Shown here: positions 19,653 to 28,115 of the stretch, in pieces
Position numbering within the stretch: position 1 is the stretch's first letter
Layout of the letters: every line of letters starts with the position of its first letter
Source: an uncultured Paracoccaceae bacterium
GTDB lineage: Bacteria; Pseudomonadota; Alphaproteobacteria; Rhodobacterales; Rhodobacteraceae
NCBI GenBank assembly: GCA_947489325.1
Contig: CANLDA010000010.1
Coordinates: 62,001-126,000 of the forward strand
Reading direction: 5' to 3'
DNA length: 64,000 bases
The notes under the pieces: model-generated
What the model was told of the DNA's origin: nothing
Seen by the model: only the letters and a program-made list of their open reading frames with translations
Databases searched by the model: none
Made by a program: the position numbers and the translations under genes

Positions 19653-20633
19653 TCAAACCAGCGTTATGAAATCCTTATCCTTACGGCTGCGGGTACGGCG
19701 GCAAACTTCATACCCCTCTCTGGAACCTTCATCATTTGTATTTCCTTCAATCGTTTCAAAAGTGCTTCCTGAAAAATTGAAAGCAAATCCCGTATGCGTC
19801 CAGTCGCTTGACGTTCTGCGCACAAGAAAGATGCAACAGTTGCCCAATTTGGCAGTACTGAAATCATCTGGATTTCGGTCCAGATCGCGTTCTGAGACAA
19901 ACCTACCTGCGTTCTTGGCCTGGCTCGCCAACAGATCACACGAGAACGACCCATCCACTGGAATACCTGTCCCAAGAATCTGAGCTGCTTGTTTCATAAC
20001 AAAGGTGACAAAGCCCGCACACCACGGCCAAGCGTTACCTTCGTTTCCTGTCATATAGGCACGTACCCATGGGCCTTTGTTTTGCCCGCCGATTTCGACA
20101 GGATGTTCCTGAAGATGTTGCAATGCAATCTGCATCACCATGGCAGGCAATGAGGGTGCTGCACCCGGCGCGGAAAAAGCGCGGACCATCGGCGCCACAA
20201 GGGAATTCCAAGTATCCTCGTCCACCTTACCCGAATTCGCCAAGCCATGTGCATCCTGAAAAGACCTGACAGAACGTTCTGTCGCGTCGCCAAAGTGGTC
20301 ATCCACAGCCGTGCGAAAATTGTGAAACGTGAGCCATTCCTGGACCCGCCTGGCCTTTATACCCCTACTTCGATTGGCAATTTCCCCGGGAAATTCAACC
20401 TCAACCTCAACTTTTCTGGAGTAGTCAAGTACCGCGCCTGCGGCCAAAGGTGTGATTATGTCAGTCGGGCCTTGCGGCACATCATTGCGATAATCGCTGT
20501 ATGCCTTTTTGGTATTTGCACCCGGTACGCCACCAAAAGTGCCGCTGTACAGGCCAAGCTGCTGCAATCCGCGCTGCAACAATATTCCGTCTTTTATATC
20601 AACTTTATCTAGGTCTAGTGGGCTTATCGTCAT
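19653..20633 (-). CDS. Peptidoglycan-binding protein with CHAP/NlpC-like cysteine amidase domain
   Basis: A 326-residue protein. I start it at MTISPLDLDK (20633) because GAAGGGA lies about 7 bases upstream; a longer reading adds 34 residues of unlikely composition. The N-terminal half holds two peptidoglycan-binding-like repeats: ILLQRGLQQLGLYSGTFGG (about 15-35), and FGDATERSVRSFQDAHGL followed by DEDTWNSL (about 95-135). The C-terminal half has a cysteine-peptidase triad: Cys in WPWCAGFVTFVMKQA, His in DWTHTGFAF, and Asn/Asp in TIEGNTND. This suggests a muralytic amidase or endopeptidase. There is no signal peptide, so it must act in the cytosol, be released by lysis, or be delivered by another route. 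It faces the six-gene operon tail to tail with a 43-base gap and may belong to that system. Confidence 0.75.
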   Translation of the reverse strand: MTISPLDLDKVDIKDGILLQRGLQQLGLYSGTFGGVPGANTKKAYSDYRNDVPQGPTDIITPLAAGAVLDYSRKVEVEVEFPGEIANRSRGIKARRVQEWLTFHNFRTAVDDHFGDATERSVRSFQDAHGLANSGKVDEDTWNSLVAPMVRAFSAPGAAPSLPAMVMQIALQHLQEHPVEIGGQNKGPWVRAYMTGNEGNAWPWCAGFVTFVMKQAAQILGTGIPVDGSFSCDLLASQAKNAGRFVSERDLDRNPDDFSTAKLGNCCIFLVRRTSSDWTHTGFAFNFSGSTFETIEGNTNDEGSREGYEVCRRTRSRKDKDFITLV

Positions 20634-20987
20634 GATTTTTCCCTTCAGATAAGATGTTTGAAATCGCTCGTCACGAACTTGGCCGTTTAAAATAAACGGG
20701 CTACATCTTGCAAAAGGAGTGGGCAAAAGGCCCACAAAATTGCAGCCTCTAACTCATAAACAACCGCCACAACTATAACGCGTTTATCTGAATTTTGAAC
20801 GTAAAATTAGGCAGTCAGGTTTTGCCTGTACTGAGAGTCGGAATTTATGAAGCGCTTGACCTCAATACATTTGGCAAAAACCTAGAATAAATGAGATCTT
20901 AGGTCATAGATGGTTGTGACAATCCCCCTGCCACGCAGGCATAAATGGGTGTGTTACGTCACACAATGCACGCAACACACCCTTGCA
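20634..20987. other. Intergenic region upstream of the amidase gene
   Basis: About 354 bases, AT-rich, holding the promoter and leader of the leftward amidase gene and the 3' end of the sarcosine operon. A 6-bp stem (GTGGGC/GCCCAC, 20719-20735) lies in the amidase leader, followed on the minus strand by TCCTTTT, which could be an attenuator or chance. The larger inverted repeat at 20947-20982 is listed separately. No gene is seen. Confidence 0.45.
20947..20982 (-). terminator. Hairpin after the sarcosine/Rieske operon
   Basis: Perfect 9-bp inverted repeat GGGTGTGTT (20947-20955) and AACACACCC (20974-20982) with an 18-base loop, starting 5 bases after the stop of the Rieske gene. It lacks a U-run, so it may be a mRNA 3'-end stabiliser or a weak terminator. 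Confidence 0.45.
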
Positions 20988-22148
20988 TCAGTCAGCTTTT
21001 GCGCGGCGCAGCTGGCGCGCCAGATATTGTTGGAAATACCAAACTGTACGTTCTTTTGGTGACAAGCGCCCCGGCTCTGCTGCAAGGGCCGAGGCGTTTT
21101 GGACAATGCTGCCAATGATGGGTTTGTCTTCCTCATTGATCGCGTCAAACCCAGCCTTCAGTTCGGCAGCATATGCCGCCCGTTCTTCAGCATCTTCTGG
21201 TACGGCACCGGGATAATAATCCGCGCCCCACAAGACCTTTACTTTATCGGTGCCATAGGGCTGCAATGACAGCCAGAACGTCCGCTCCGCCACCACAGAC
21301 ATAACGTGACAGGGGAAAACCGCGCTTAGAACGGCAGTGTTGCGATCTTCTTCGGTCAGATGTGGATTTTCCACCTCCATGTCTGAATCGCGTTCATAGG
21401 ATTTACCCGGAATGCGGCCCTGTTTGTATAGGCTGTGCCCTTCGGCGCCATGCATCGCATTGGCCAGCTTGGTCGGCATCGCTGGCTCAATCGTTTTGGC
21501 GTGGGCGACAAATAGGTGATACCCTTCGGTAAAGTTCTGTACGAGTATCTTCCAGTTGGTGTCCCAGATTTCCTCTGCCCGAAACAGCGTGCGGTATTTG
21601 TGGAGCTGATAGTTGTCCAGATTTTCAGACAACATAGACAGGCGCGGCGCAAGCGGCGCGGCCTCTGGATCAAGGGAAACATAAACCCACCCTTGCCAAA
21701 CCTCGACTTGAAATTGGGGCAGGCAGACGTCCTTTTTGTTAAAGTTGTCGCGCATATGCGCAGCACCGATCAACTGACCATCCAGATTATATGTCCATGC
21801 ATGATATGGGCAGGAGATACGCCCTTTCAGATTGCCCGATCCTTCCAGCAAGTTGGCCATACGGTGACGACAAATGTTGGACATGGCCCGCAAGGCGCCA
21901 TCGCGATCTCGCAGAATAATCACCGGGTCTCTCCCGATTTTCATAGTGCGATAGTCACCGGGGTTTTCGAATTCATCAATCCGCCCGACACAGAACCATT
22001 CGTGATTGAAAATCTCGTCCAGTTCCAGTTCCAGAAACTCGGGCGAAGTATAAATCTGTGGCGGGGTGGCCTCGGCCATCTCATCTGGCAATTCGGCATT
22101 GCGCTGCAATGCCTCAAGCAAATCGCTCAAGGGCATATGTGGCTTCAT
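20988..22148 (-). CDS. Rieske oxygenase alpha subunit of the quaternary-ammonium demethylase type
   Basis: A 386-residue Rieske non-heme iron oxygenase. The ATG at 22148 is preceded by a strong GGGAGGT at 6 bases; an upstream TTG five codons earlier is less likely. The Rieske cluster ligands are CRH and CPYH (about 94-115). The mononuclear iron motif is NFTEGYHLFVAH, with Glu rather than Asp in the bridging position, as in glycine betaine (GbcA), stachydrine and carnitine (CntA) oxygenases. This points to oxidative N-demethylation of a betaine or similar compound. It is the last gene of the soxBDAG operon, 42 bases after soxG, so the product probably feeds sarcosine oxidase. No ferredoxin-NAD reductase gene accompanies it. 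The exact substrate cannot be read from sequence. Confidence 0.85.
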   Translation of the reverse strand: MKPHMPLSDLLEALQRNAELPDEMAEATPPQIYTSPEFLELELDEIFNHEWFCVGRIDEFENPGDYRTMKIGRDPVIILRDRDGALRAMSNICRHRMANLLEGSGNLKGRISCPYHAWTYNLDGQLIGAAHMRDNFNKKDVCLPQFQVEVWQGWVYVSLDPEAAPLAPRLSMLSENLDNYQLHKYRTLFRAEEIWDTNWKILVQNFTEGYHLFVAHAKTIEPAMPTKLANAMHGAEGHSLYKQGRIPGKSYERDSDMEVENPHLTEEDRNTAVLSAVFPCHVMSVVAERTFWLSLQPYGTDKVKVLWGADYYPGAVPEDAEERAAYAAELKAGFDAINEEDKPIIGSIVQNASALAAEPGRLSPKERTVWYFQQYLARQLRRAKAD

Positions 22149-22190
22149 CTTCTTACCTCCCAATAAGGATGAGTGATTTTTGGGTTGGCC

Positions 22191-22766
22191 CTAAATTTCG
22201 ACCAACCCGTATTGGCGCGCGCTTTCTGACATCAGTTCCCACAGCGACACAGCAGAGCTGCGTGGAAGCAAAAGATTGTATCCCGCATCATCCCGCCACA
22301 ACGTCACGCCAACGTGGTGAAATGCGGTGCTTGCAACTGTCCCAGCCCCAAAGACAGCAGGACTCAGATCAAGCGGCAAGAAGTGGTTCAACAAGGTTTC
22401 GGCACGCTCACCCCCAATGCGTAACCAACACCGGGATTGACGCATATCCAAAACAGCGCCGTGCTCTGGCGGCAGATCAGATTGCGGCACCTCGGTGCCT
22501 TCTGAGGAAATCAGCCACCATTTCAGGGGCTCAACCCGCATCAGGATACCATTGTCCCCGCTGTTAAATTGACCGGGATTTGGGGCCGTGTCACAGCCTG
22601 CAACACGGGCGGCTTCTGCGCTCGTTTCTGCAAATGTGTCGCCCCAGGTGGCAAATTGCAGCATCCCAAAGTTCGGTATTTCTTGCAGAGTCACACCCGG
22701 CGCGGATTTGTTGCCAAACTGACCAGTTTGACGCAGAGGATGAAGTGGTGAAACTGGATTAGCCAT
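22191..22766 (-). CDS. soxG: Sarcosine oxidase gamma subunit
   Basis: A 191-residue protein starting MANPVSPLHPL at 22766, overlapping the end of soxA by 8 bases; a longer reading into soxA is rejected. It matches SoxG of heterotetrameric sarcosine oxidases: a short GCV_T-related fold with LKWWLISSEG, LDMRQSRCWLRIGGE and FHHVGVTLWRDDAGYNLLLPRS. SoxG is the small subunit that packs against SoxA in the alpha-beta-gamma-delta complex, which oxidises sarcosine to glycine and transfers the methyl carbon to tetrahydrofolate. The gene order B-D-A-G is standard. Confidence 0.92.
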   Translation of the reverse strand: MANPVSPLHPLRQTGQFGNKSAPGVTLQEIPNFGMLQFATWGDTFAETSAEAARVAGCDTAPNPGQFNSGDNGILMRVEPLKWWLISSEGTEVPQSDLPPEHGAVLDMRQSRCWLRIGGERAETLLNHFLPLDLSPAVFGAGTVASTAFHHVGVTLWRDDAGYNLLLPRSSAVSLWELMSESARQYGLVEI

Positions 22767-25731
22767 GCATCCGTTCTCCCTTTGGATCAAACATGTGGGG
22801 TGAAACGATCTCTACCTCGACATCACCCTGACGTACGGGGTCGGTTGCTGTCACTGACTTACCTTGCCATGCTTCATGACCGCCCGCGATATATCCCAGA
22901 CCAATCCAGTGACCCAAAGCTGGCGAATGCGTGCACGCCGTCACCCAACCCTCACCAAACCCAATGTTGTCCCCGTGTTTGCACAGCAGGGCACCACCAT
23001 TGAATGTCTGGCTGCGATCCTTTGGAAAGATGCCCACTAATTGCGGTCGATCCTCGCGCAGCAATTCCGGGCGTTGGCGCAGGGTGCTGCCGATAAAAGA
23101 CTTCTTGGTCGAGGCCATCTTACCCAAACCTGCGTCATCAATCGTCACACGACCATCCAATTCGGCACCGGTCACGTGGCCTTTTTCAATCCGCAGGGCA
23201 CCAAGGGCCTCAAGCCCATAAAGACACCCGCCGCGTGGCTCTGTTTCTGACCACAACAAATCCATCATCGGCTCGCCGTAATCAGAAGGTACATAAATTT
23301 CATAGGCCAATTCGCCCGAGAAACTGATCCGGGCAATCAACCCATCAATGCCCCCCTTCAGGCGGATTTTCTTGACACCCATAAAGGGCAGGTTGTCAGC
23401 GGATACAGTGTCTGGATCTTCCATACAGGCGGCAATCACGTCGCGCGTTTGCGGGCCCGCAATAGACACCCCGGCCCATTGATCGGAAACAGAGCAAATA
23501 TGCACCTTCAAATCAGGCCAACGCGTTTGCAACAACTCCTCAAGAAACACCATGACCCGACCGGCACCGGTGGTTGTGGTGGTCATCAGGAAATCATTTT
23601 CCGACAAACGCCACGTGGTGCCATCATCCATCACCATGCCATCATCTCGCAGCATGATGCCATATCGCGCTTTACCGACGGCAAGTTTGGCAAAGGCATT
23701 GGTGTAAACGCGGTTCAGGAATTCGGATGCATCCGGCCCTTGAACGGCAATCTTACCCAAAGAGCTGACATCACAGATACCCAATGTTTCACGCACGGTC
23801 GTGGCTTCGCGGATATAGGCGTCGTTGATGGTTTCACCTTTGCGGGCGAAATACCATGGACGGTGCCACAGCCCCGCATCTGTCATTGTCGCGCCGTGGC
23901 GCAGGTTCCAGTCATGCAATGGCGTGCGACGCATCACCTTGAAGTGAGTTCCCACATTGCGACCCGCCAAGGCCCCAATTGCGATAGGTGTATAAGGCGG
24001 ACGAAACCGGGTGGTCCCAACTGCCGGAATGTCCTTACCCATTGCCTCTGCCATCAAGGCCAAGCCAATGACATTGCCCATCTTGCCCTGATCTGTCGCC
24101 ATGCCCAAGGTGGTATAGCGTTTCAGATGCTCGACCGAAACAAAGCCTTCTTGATGCGCCAGACGCACATCATCACAGGTGACGTCATGCTGCGGGTCAA
24201 CAAAGCTCTTGGTTTTGGAACCCGGCAAGCGCACCTCATAGACAGGTTTGATCGGTGTGTCCCAACCACCCAATGTCGGCGTTTGGGCATCCTCGCCCAT
24301 CGCGACTTTTGCGGCCGCAATGCCCGAAGCTGCACAATCAGCAGCTTGCCAATGGCCTGTTGCTGATCCGGCCATGACCACATTTTCTGAACACGATGCA
24401 GGCAGAAAACAGGCCAGATCGGCATCCCACGCGGGTTTGGCCCCGCGATGCGACAACAGATTCACCACGGGCGACCAACCGCCAGACACCAGCAAAAGAT
24501 CACAAGACAGGGTTTCCGCCGCCGCCCAGCCAGTGCCAGCCTCGCGCGCCAATTGCACACCAGACACGGTTTTGCCGCCAAGTGCCTTTAGCGGGACAAG
24601 CCCGGTTTTCACCGCAACACCTGCCGTTTGCATCGCGCCCAACTGATCTGCACCCACATCTGTGCGCAGATCTACAACCGTGACCTTTGCCCCTGCGGCC
24701 GCCAATTCAGACGCCGAAACATAGGCAGAGTCATTGTTCGTGCACAGAACAATATTCTGCCCGGGCAACACGCCATAGCGGTTCAGATACGTGCGCGCCG
24801 CCGCTGCTGTCATTACACCCGGGCGATCATTGTTGGTAAAGGCAATCGTGCGCTCCAACGCGCCAGTGGCCAGAACGGTGGCCCCTGCCCGTACGGTCCA
24901 AAATCGTTGACGCGGGGCATCTTGGGACGGTGCAGTCACATGATCCGTCACGCGCTCCAACAATCCTGCGGTGCCGTAGTCATAAAGACCAAAGGTCGTG
25001 GTCCGCGTCATGATCCGCACACCTGCGGATTGCAAGGCGTCAATCAACTCTGCCCGCTGGGTCTCTACGGCAGGATCAGATTGGTTTAGTAAATCCCCAC
25101 CCAATTCGAAATCCTGCTCTACAAGGATCACATCCTTGCCCTGCTGCGCCGCTGTCAGAGCAGCGTTCAGACCAGCCGGGCCAGACCCCACCACCAACAT
25201 ATCGCAAAACGCATGCACATGGTCATAACTGTCCGGGTCCGCCTCGCGAGAGGCTTCGCCCATGCCGGCGGCCTTGCGGATCAGTTTTTCATACTGCATC
25301 CAGATGCCCGTGCCACGGCCCCATTCAAACGGCGGCAATCCCATGAAGGTTTTGTAGTAAAAACCAGCCGAGAAGAACCGACCAAACAATCCCAACACAG
25401 CCCCAACATCGCAGCGCACGTTGGGCCACGCGTTCTGACCGCTGGCAGACAGCCCATCAAACAGCTCTTGCATGGTGGCCTTGGCGTTGGGCTCAACCCG
25501 GTCGCCCTTGCCCAATGTGACAATGGCGCCAGATTCTTCGACACCCGCTGACATGATCCCGCGTGGACGGTGGTATTTAAAACTGCGGCCCAACACCTGT
25601 TCGCCACTTGCCATCAAGGCAGAGGCCAACGTGTCACCCGCAAACCCTTCAAAGGTTTTGCCATCCCACGAAAACGTCACCTTGCGGGACCGATCAATCC
25701 GCCCACCTTTGGTCAAACGAGAGGCGCTCAT
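22759..25731 (-). CDS. soxA: Sarcosine oxidase alpha subunit
   Basis: A 990-residue protein of the usual SoxA length. The N-terminal part has the 2Fe-2S-like SoxA fold segment (FEGFAGDTLASALMASGE, about 28-45). A Rossmann dinucleotide-binding motif (LVVGSGPAGLNAALTAAQQG, about 174-193) follows, and the C-terminal 400 residues are an aminomethyltransferase (GCV_T) domain with FSGELAYEIYVPSDYG. In the complex it binds NAD and carries the folate site where the methylene group is transferred to form 5,10-methylene-THF, while SoxB oxidises sarcosine. It overlaps soxD by 4 bases and soxG by 8, so the four subunits are made from one coupled message. Confidence 0.95.
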   Translation of the reverse strand: MSASRLTKGGRIDRSRKVTFSWDGKTFEGFAGDTLASALMASGEQVLGRSFKYHRPRGIMSAGVEESGAIVTLGKGDRVEPNAKATMQELFDGLSASGQNAWPNVRCDVGAVLGLFGRFFSAGFYYKTFMGLPPFEWGRGTGIWMQYEKLIRKAAGMGEASREADPDSYDHVHAFCDMLVVGSGPAGLNAALTAAQQGKDVILVEQDFELGGDLLNQSDPAVETQRAELIDALQSAGVRIMTRTTTFGLYDYGTAGLLERVTDHVTAPSQDAPRQRFWTVRAGATVLATGALERTIAFTNNDRPGVMTAAAARTYLNRYGVLPGQNIVLCTNNDSAYVSASELAAAGAKVTVVDLRTDVGADQLGAMQTAGVAVKTGLVPLKALGGKTVSGVQLAREAGTGWAAAETLSCDLLLVSGGWSPVVNLLSHRGAKPAWDADLACFLPASCSENVVMAGSATGHWQAADCAASGIAAAKVAMGEDAQTPTLGGWDTPIKPVYEVRLPGSKTKSFVDPQHDVTCDDVRLAHQEGFVSVEHLKRYTTLGMATDQGKMGNVIGLALMAEAMGKDIPAVGTTRFRPPYTPIAIGALAGRNVGTHFKVMRRTPLHDWNLRHGATMTDAGLWHRPWYFARKGETINDAYIREATTVRETLGICDVSSLGKIAVQGPDASEFLNRVYTNAFAKLAVGKARYGIMLRDDGMVMDDGTTWRLSENDFLMTTTTTGAGRVMVFLEELLQTRWPDLKVHICSVSDQWAGVSIAGPQTRDVIAACMEDPDTVSADNLPFMGVKKIRLKGGIDGLIARISFSGELAYEIYVPSDYGEPMMDLLWSETEPRGGCLYGLEALGALRIEKGHVTGAELDGRVTIDDAGLGKMASTKKSFIGSTLRQRPELLREDRPQLVGIFPKDRSQTFNGGALLCKHGDNIGFGEGWVTACTHSPALGHWIGLGYIAGGHEAWQGKSVTATDPVRQGDVEVEIVSPHMFDPKGERMHG

Positions 25732-26012
25732 GATGTCACCCCCAGTACCTTGGCCATGCCCGGATGGGCCGGACGCACATCGTGAATTTCATGTGTCATC
25801 GTATCCCGATCAACCAAAAGCCACATGCGACAGCCGTTCACGTGCTGCCATGTTTCTGTTTGCACACCACAGATGTTTTCACGTTGAAACACCGCGTCAT
25901 GCCAATCTTGCACAGGGGCATCCAAAGCCGGATATTGGATCGAACCATCACCGCCATAGCTGAACTCGCTGTGGTCCCGCGTGCCACAAAACGGACAGGG
26001 TATTCTGATCAT
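25728..26012 (-). CDS. soxD: Sarcosine oxidase delta subunit
   Basis: A 94-residue zinc-binding subunit. The zinc ligands are visible as C6 and C9 in CPFCGTRDHSEF and a later Cys in NGCRMWLLVDRDT. The remainder (EIHDVRPAHPGM) matches the SoxD family. Its stop overlaps the soxA start (ATGA-type overlap), and soxB lies 11 bases upstream. Confidence 0.95.
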   Translation of the reverse strand: MIRIPCPFCGTRDHSEFSYGGDGSIQYPALDAPVQDWHDAVFQRENICGVQTETWQHVNGCRMWLLVDRDTMTHEIHDVRPAHPGMAKVLGVTS

Positions 26013-26023
26013 TACGTACTTCC

Positions 26024-27295
26024 TTATCCGTGAAGTTTGGGATCGGGGCCTGCGCCACGCTCGTCGATCTGAAGGCCGCGCTCAAAGCGCTTCAAATCAT
26101 GGTTGGCGATCACCCGGTGAGGTCGATCATTTGCGATCAAATCGGCAAAATAAGTGCCCGAGGCCGGGGTGGCCTTGAACCCACCATAGTTCCAACCAGC
26201 ATTCAGATAGAGATTGTCCACCGGTGTTTTACTGATGAAATGCGTGCCATCCATCGACATGTCGACCACACCTGACCAATGACGCAACAAACGTACGCGG
26301 CCCAGACAAGGCAAAACCGACATGGCGGCCTCGGCGACGTCCTGCACAATCGGCAGGTTGCCCTTTTGCGCATAGGATTTGTACCAATCCAGATCGCCAC
26401 CAAACACCATCCCGCCTTTGTCGGATTGCGATATATAAAAATGCGCACCCCCCATGCCAAAGACCACAACCTGATCCAGCAAGGGTTTCAGTGGCTCTGA
26501 TACAAAGGCCTGAAGCTTGTGCGATTCAATCGGCAGACAGCCAAGACCCGCCATCGTCCACAGACGTGACGTGCTGCCGGCCACGGCCAGCCCCACTTTG
26601 CCCGCAGTGATTTTCCCGCGTGAGGTTTCGATCGCTGTGACCTTACTGCCTTCACGGCTGATCCCTGTCACTTCGCAATTCTGGATGATGTCCACGCCCA
26701 TCTGATCCGCCCCGCGGGCGTATCCCCAAACAACCGCATCATGACGCGCAGTGCCGGCACGTTTGTGCACAGCAGCCCCCATGATGGGGAACCGGGCATT
26801 GGGGCCATAGTTCAAATGCGGCACTGCGGCCTTCAGTTGATCCAGCCCCCAGATTTCAGCGTCTGAATTTCCAGTGCGCCGCATGACATTATAGTTGCGA
26901 GACACCGCATCCACGGCACCGGGGTTGTGCAACAGCGTGATGTGCGAGCGCTGTGAGAACATCACGTTATAGTTCAGATCATGACTCAGATTTTCCCACA
27001 GCTTCAGCGAATCTTCGTAAAACTCGCGGTTGCCCGGCTGCGCATAGTTGGACCGTACAATCGTGGTGTTACGCCCAGCATTACCGCCCCCAATCCAGCC
27101 TTTTTCCAACACGGCAATATTTCGAATGCCGTGATTTTTGGCCAGATAATAAGCGGTGGCAAGGCCATGCAGGCCGCCACCGATTATCACCACGTCATAG
27201 TGGGATTTAGGTTCTGGATCACGCCATTGACGTGTCCATCCCTTCTGGCCGGTCATACCGTTCCAGAAAACGCTCCATGCAGAAAATTTGGTCAT
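26024..27295 (-). CDS. soxB: Sarcosine oxidase beta subunit
   Basis: A 423-residue flavoprotein with an N-terminal FAD-binding motif (DVVIIGGGLHGLATAYYLAK, about 34-53) followed by GWIGGGNAGRNTTIVRSNY, the region that positions flavin and substrate in SoxB. The C terminus (LNAGWNYGGFKATPASG) is characteristic. SoxB contains the noncovalent FAD that oxidises sarcosine, and a second covalently attached FMN at the interface with SoxA. First of the four sox genes, 25 bases downstream of the racemase-like gene and in the same operon. Confidence 0.95.
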   Translation of the reverse strand: MTKFSAWSVFWNGMTGQKGWTRQWRDPEPKSHYDVVIIGGGLHGLATAYYLAKNHGIRNIAVLEKGWIGGGNAGRNTTIVRSNYAQPGNREFYEDSLKLWENLSHDLNYNVMFSQRSHITLLHNPGAVDAVSRNYNVMRRTGNSDAEIWGLDQLKAAVPHLNYGPNARFPIMGAAVHKRAGTARHDAVVWGYARGADQMGVDIIQNCEVTGISREGSKVTAIETSRGKITAGKVGLAVAGSTSRLWTMAGLGCLPIESHKLQAFVSEPLKPLLDQVVVFGMGGAHFYISQSDKGGMVFGGDLDWYKSYAQKGNLPIVQDVAEAAMSVLPCLGRVRLLRHWSGVVDMSMDGTHFISKTPVDNLYLNAGWNYGGFKATPASGTYFADLIANDRPHRVIANHDLKRFERGLQIDERGAGPDPKLHG

Positions 27296-27320
27296 GAGTT
27301 CGCAATCATAGCTGTGTTAC

Positions 27321-28115
27321 TTAGCCCTTTGGCAACAAGGACGTGCCCGGATAAGAGAAAATCTGACCAAAGCCTTCCAGCTGATCTGTGATCCCGGCAC
27401 GACGCAGGCAGCTCCACATTTGGGCCTGATTGCTGGTGATCACGGGTTTGCCAGTGGCTTTCTCGATCTCTTCTGCCGCTTCCAACGCACGTATGCCCCC
27501 ACAGCTCAAGAAAATGACATCTGCATCGGGGTGGTCAATCTCAATCGCGAATTTTTTCCAATATTCTGGCGTGACAAGACCCATGTCCCACCCGCTGGCA
27601 ATGTTCAGGCCCTGAATATCCAGAACCTCAAATCCGCGCTCTACAAGAAACTCTGCCTCTGCTGTGTTGATCTCGTCCAGATACGGCGTGCCAACCACGA
27701 GCTTTTTGGCCCCCAGTTCATGCAACGCATCCAACACCCCCTGAACCAGGCACATAGGTTGCGCCCAGGGCGCGCCCTTCTTGATTTCGTCCATCACCCG
27801 GTTTTCGCCGATCACGATAGACCCGCTGGTGCAGCTATAGCTGACCACATCCGGTTTTGCCTCTGGCTGAATACGCGATGCTGCATCGGCCATATGTTCA
27901 ATGTGGCGCGACAGCGTTTCGTTTGTTGTATAGTCGTCCGTTTTCAGACGAGTGACATAAACGGCCACACCTTCAGGGGCCATATCCTTGAAATCGCTTT
28001 CTGCTGACGGGTCTGTCGACATCAGGATAAAGCCCAGTTTGGCCCGGTGGTGACGCCCGCCATCCATTTCTGGAGTGCGGGGTTTAGAGGTGATGATCTC
28101 GCCTGATTTATACAT
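27321..28115 (-). CDS. Asp/Glu-racemase-fold enzyme, arylmalonate decarboxylase/maleate isomerase type
   Basis: A 264-residue protein starting at MYKSGEIITSK; the ATG overlaps the stop of the upstream hydrolase (TAATG at 28113-28117), which rules out a longer start inside that gene. Two active-site cysteines are visible in the positions expected for the Asp/Glu racemase superfamily: VSYSCTSGSIVIGE (about residue 93) and VIFLSCGGIRALEAA (about 205). The first, with its CTSG wording, places it in the maleate isomerase/arylmalonate decarboxylase/EutA branch rather than with glutamate racemases. Its position between a creatinase-like hydrolase and soxB suggests isomerisation or decarboxylation of an intermediate that leads to sarcosine. 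A paralogue at 36523-37299 sits beside another N-methylamine oxidase. Substrate unknown. Confidence 0.75.
   Translation of the reverse strand: MYKSGEIITSKPRTPEMDGGRHHRAKLGFILMSTDPSAESDFKDMAPEGVAVYVTRLKTDDYTTNETLSRHIEHMADAASRIQPEAKPDVVSYSCTSGSIVIGENRVMDEIKKGAPWAQPMCLVQGVLDALHELGAKKLVVGTPYLDEINTAEAEFLVERGFEVLDIQGLNIASGWDMGLVTPEYWKKFAIEIDHPDADVIFLSCGGIRALEAAEEIEKATGKPVITSNQAQMWSCLRRAGITDQLEGFGQIFSYPGTSLLPKG

Noticed and set aside
1227-20633. Prophage or standard type VI / contractile tail cluster
   Set aside because: No sheath, tube, baseplate wedge, ClpV, integrase or capsid-type protein could be recognised; only the convergent amidase is lysin-like.
20634-20735. 34-codon extension of the peptidoglycan-binding protein
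   Set aside because: Composition is unlike a signal peptide or domain, and a good ribosome-binding site precedes the ATG at 20633.
23449-24366. Long open frame of 305 codons opposite soxA
   Set aside because: It is antisense to a well-conserved gene, rich in Arg/His/Gln typical of shadow frames, and has no recognisable domain.
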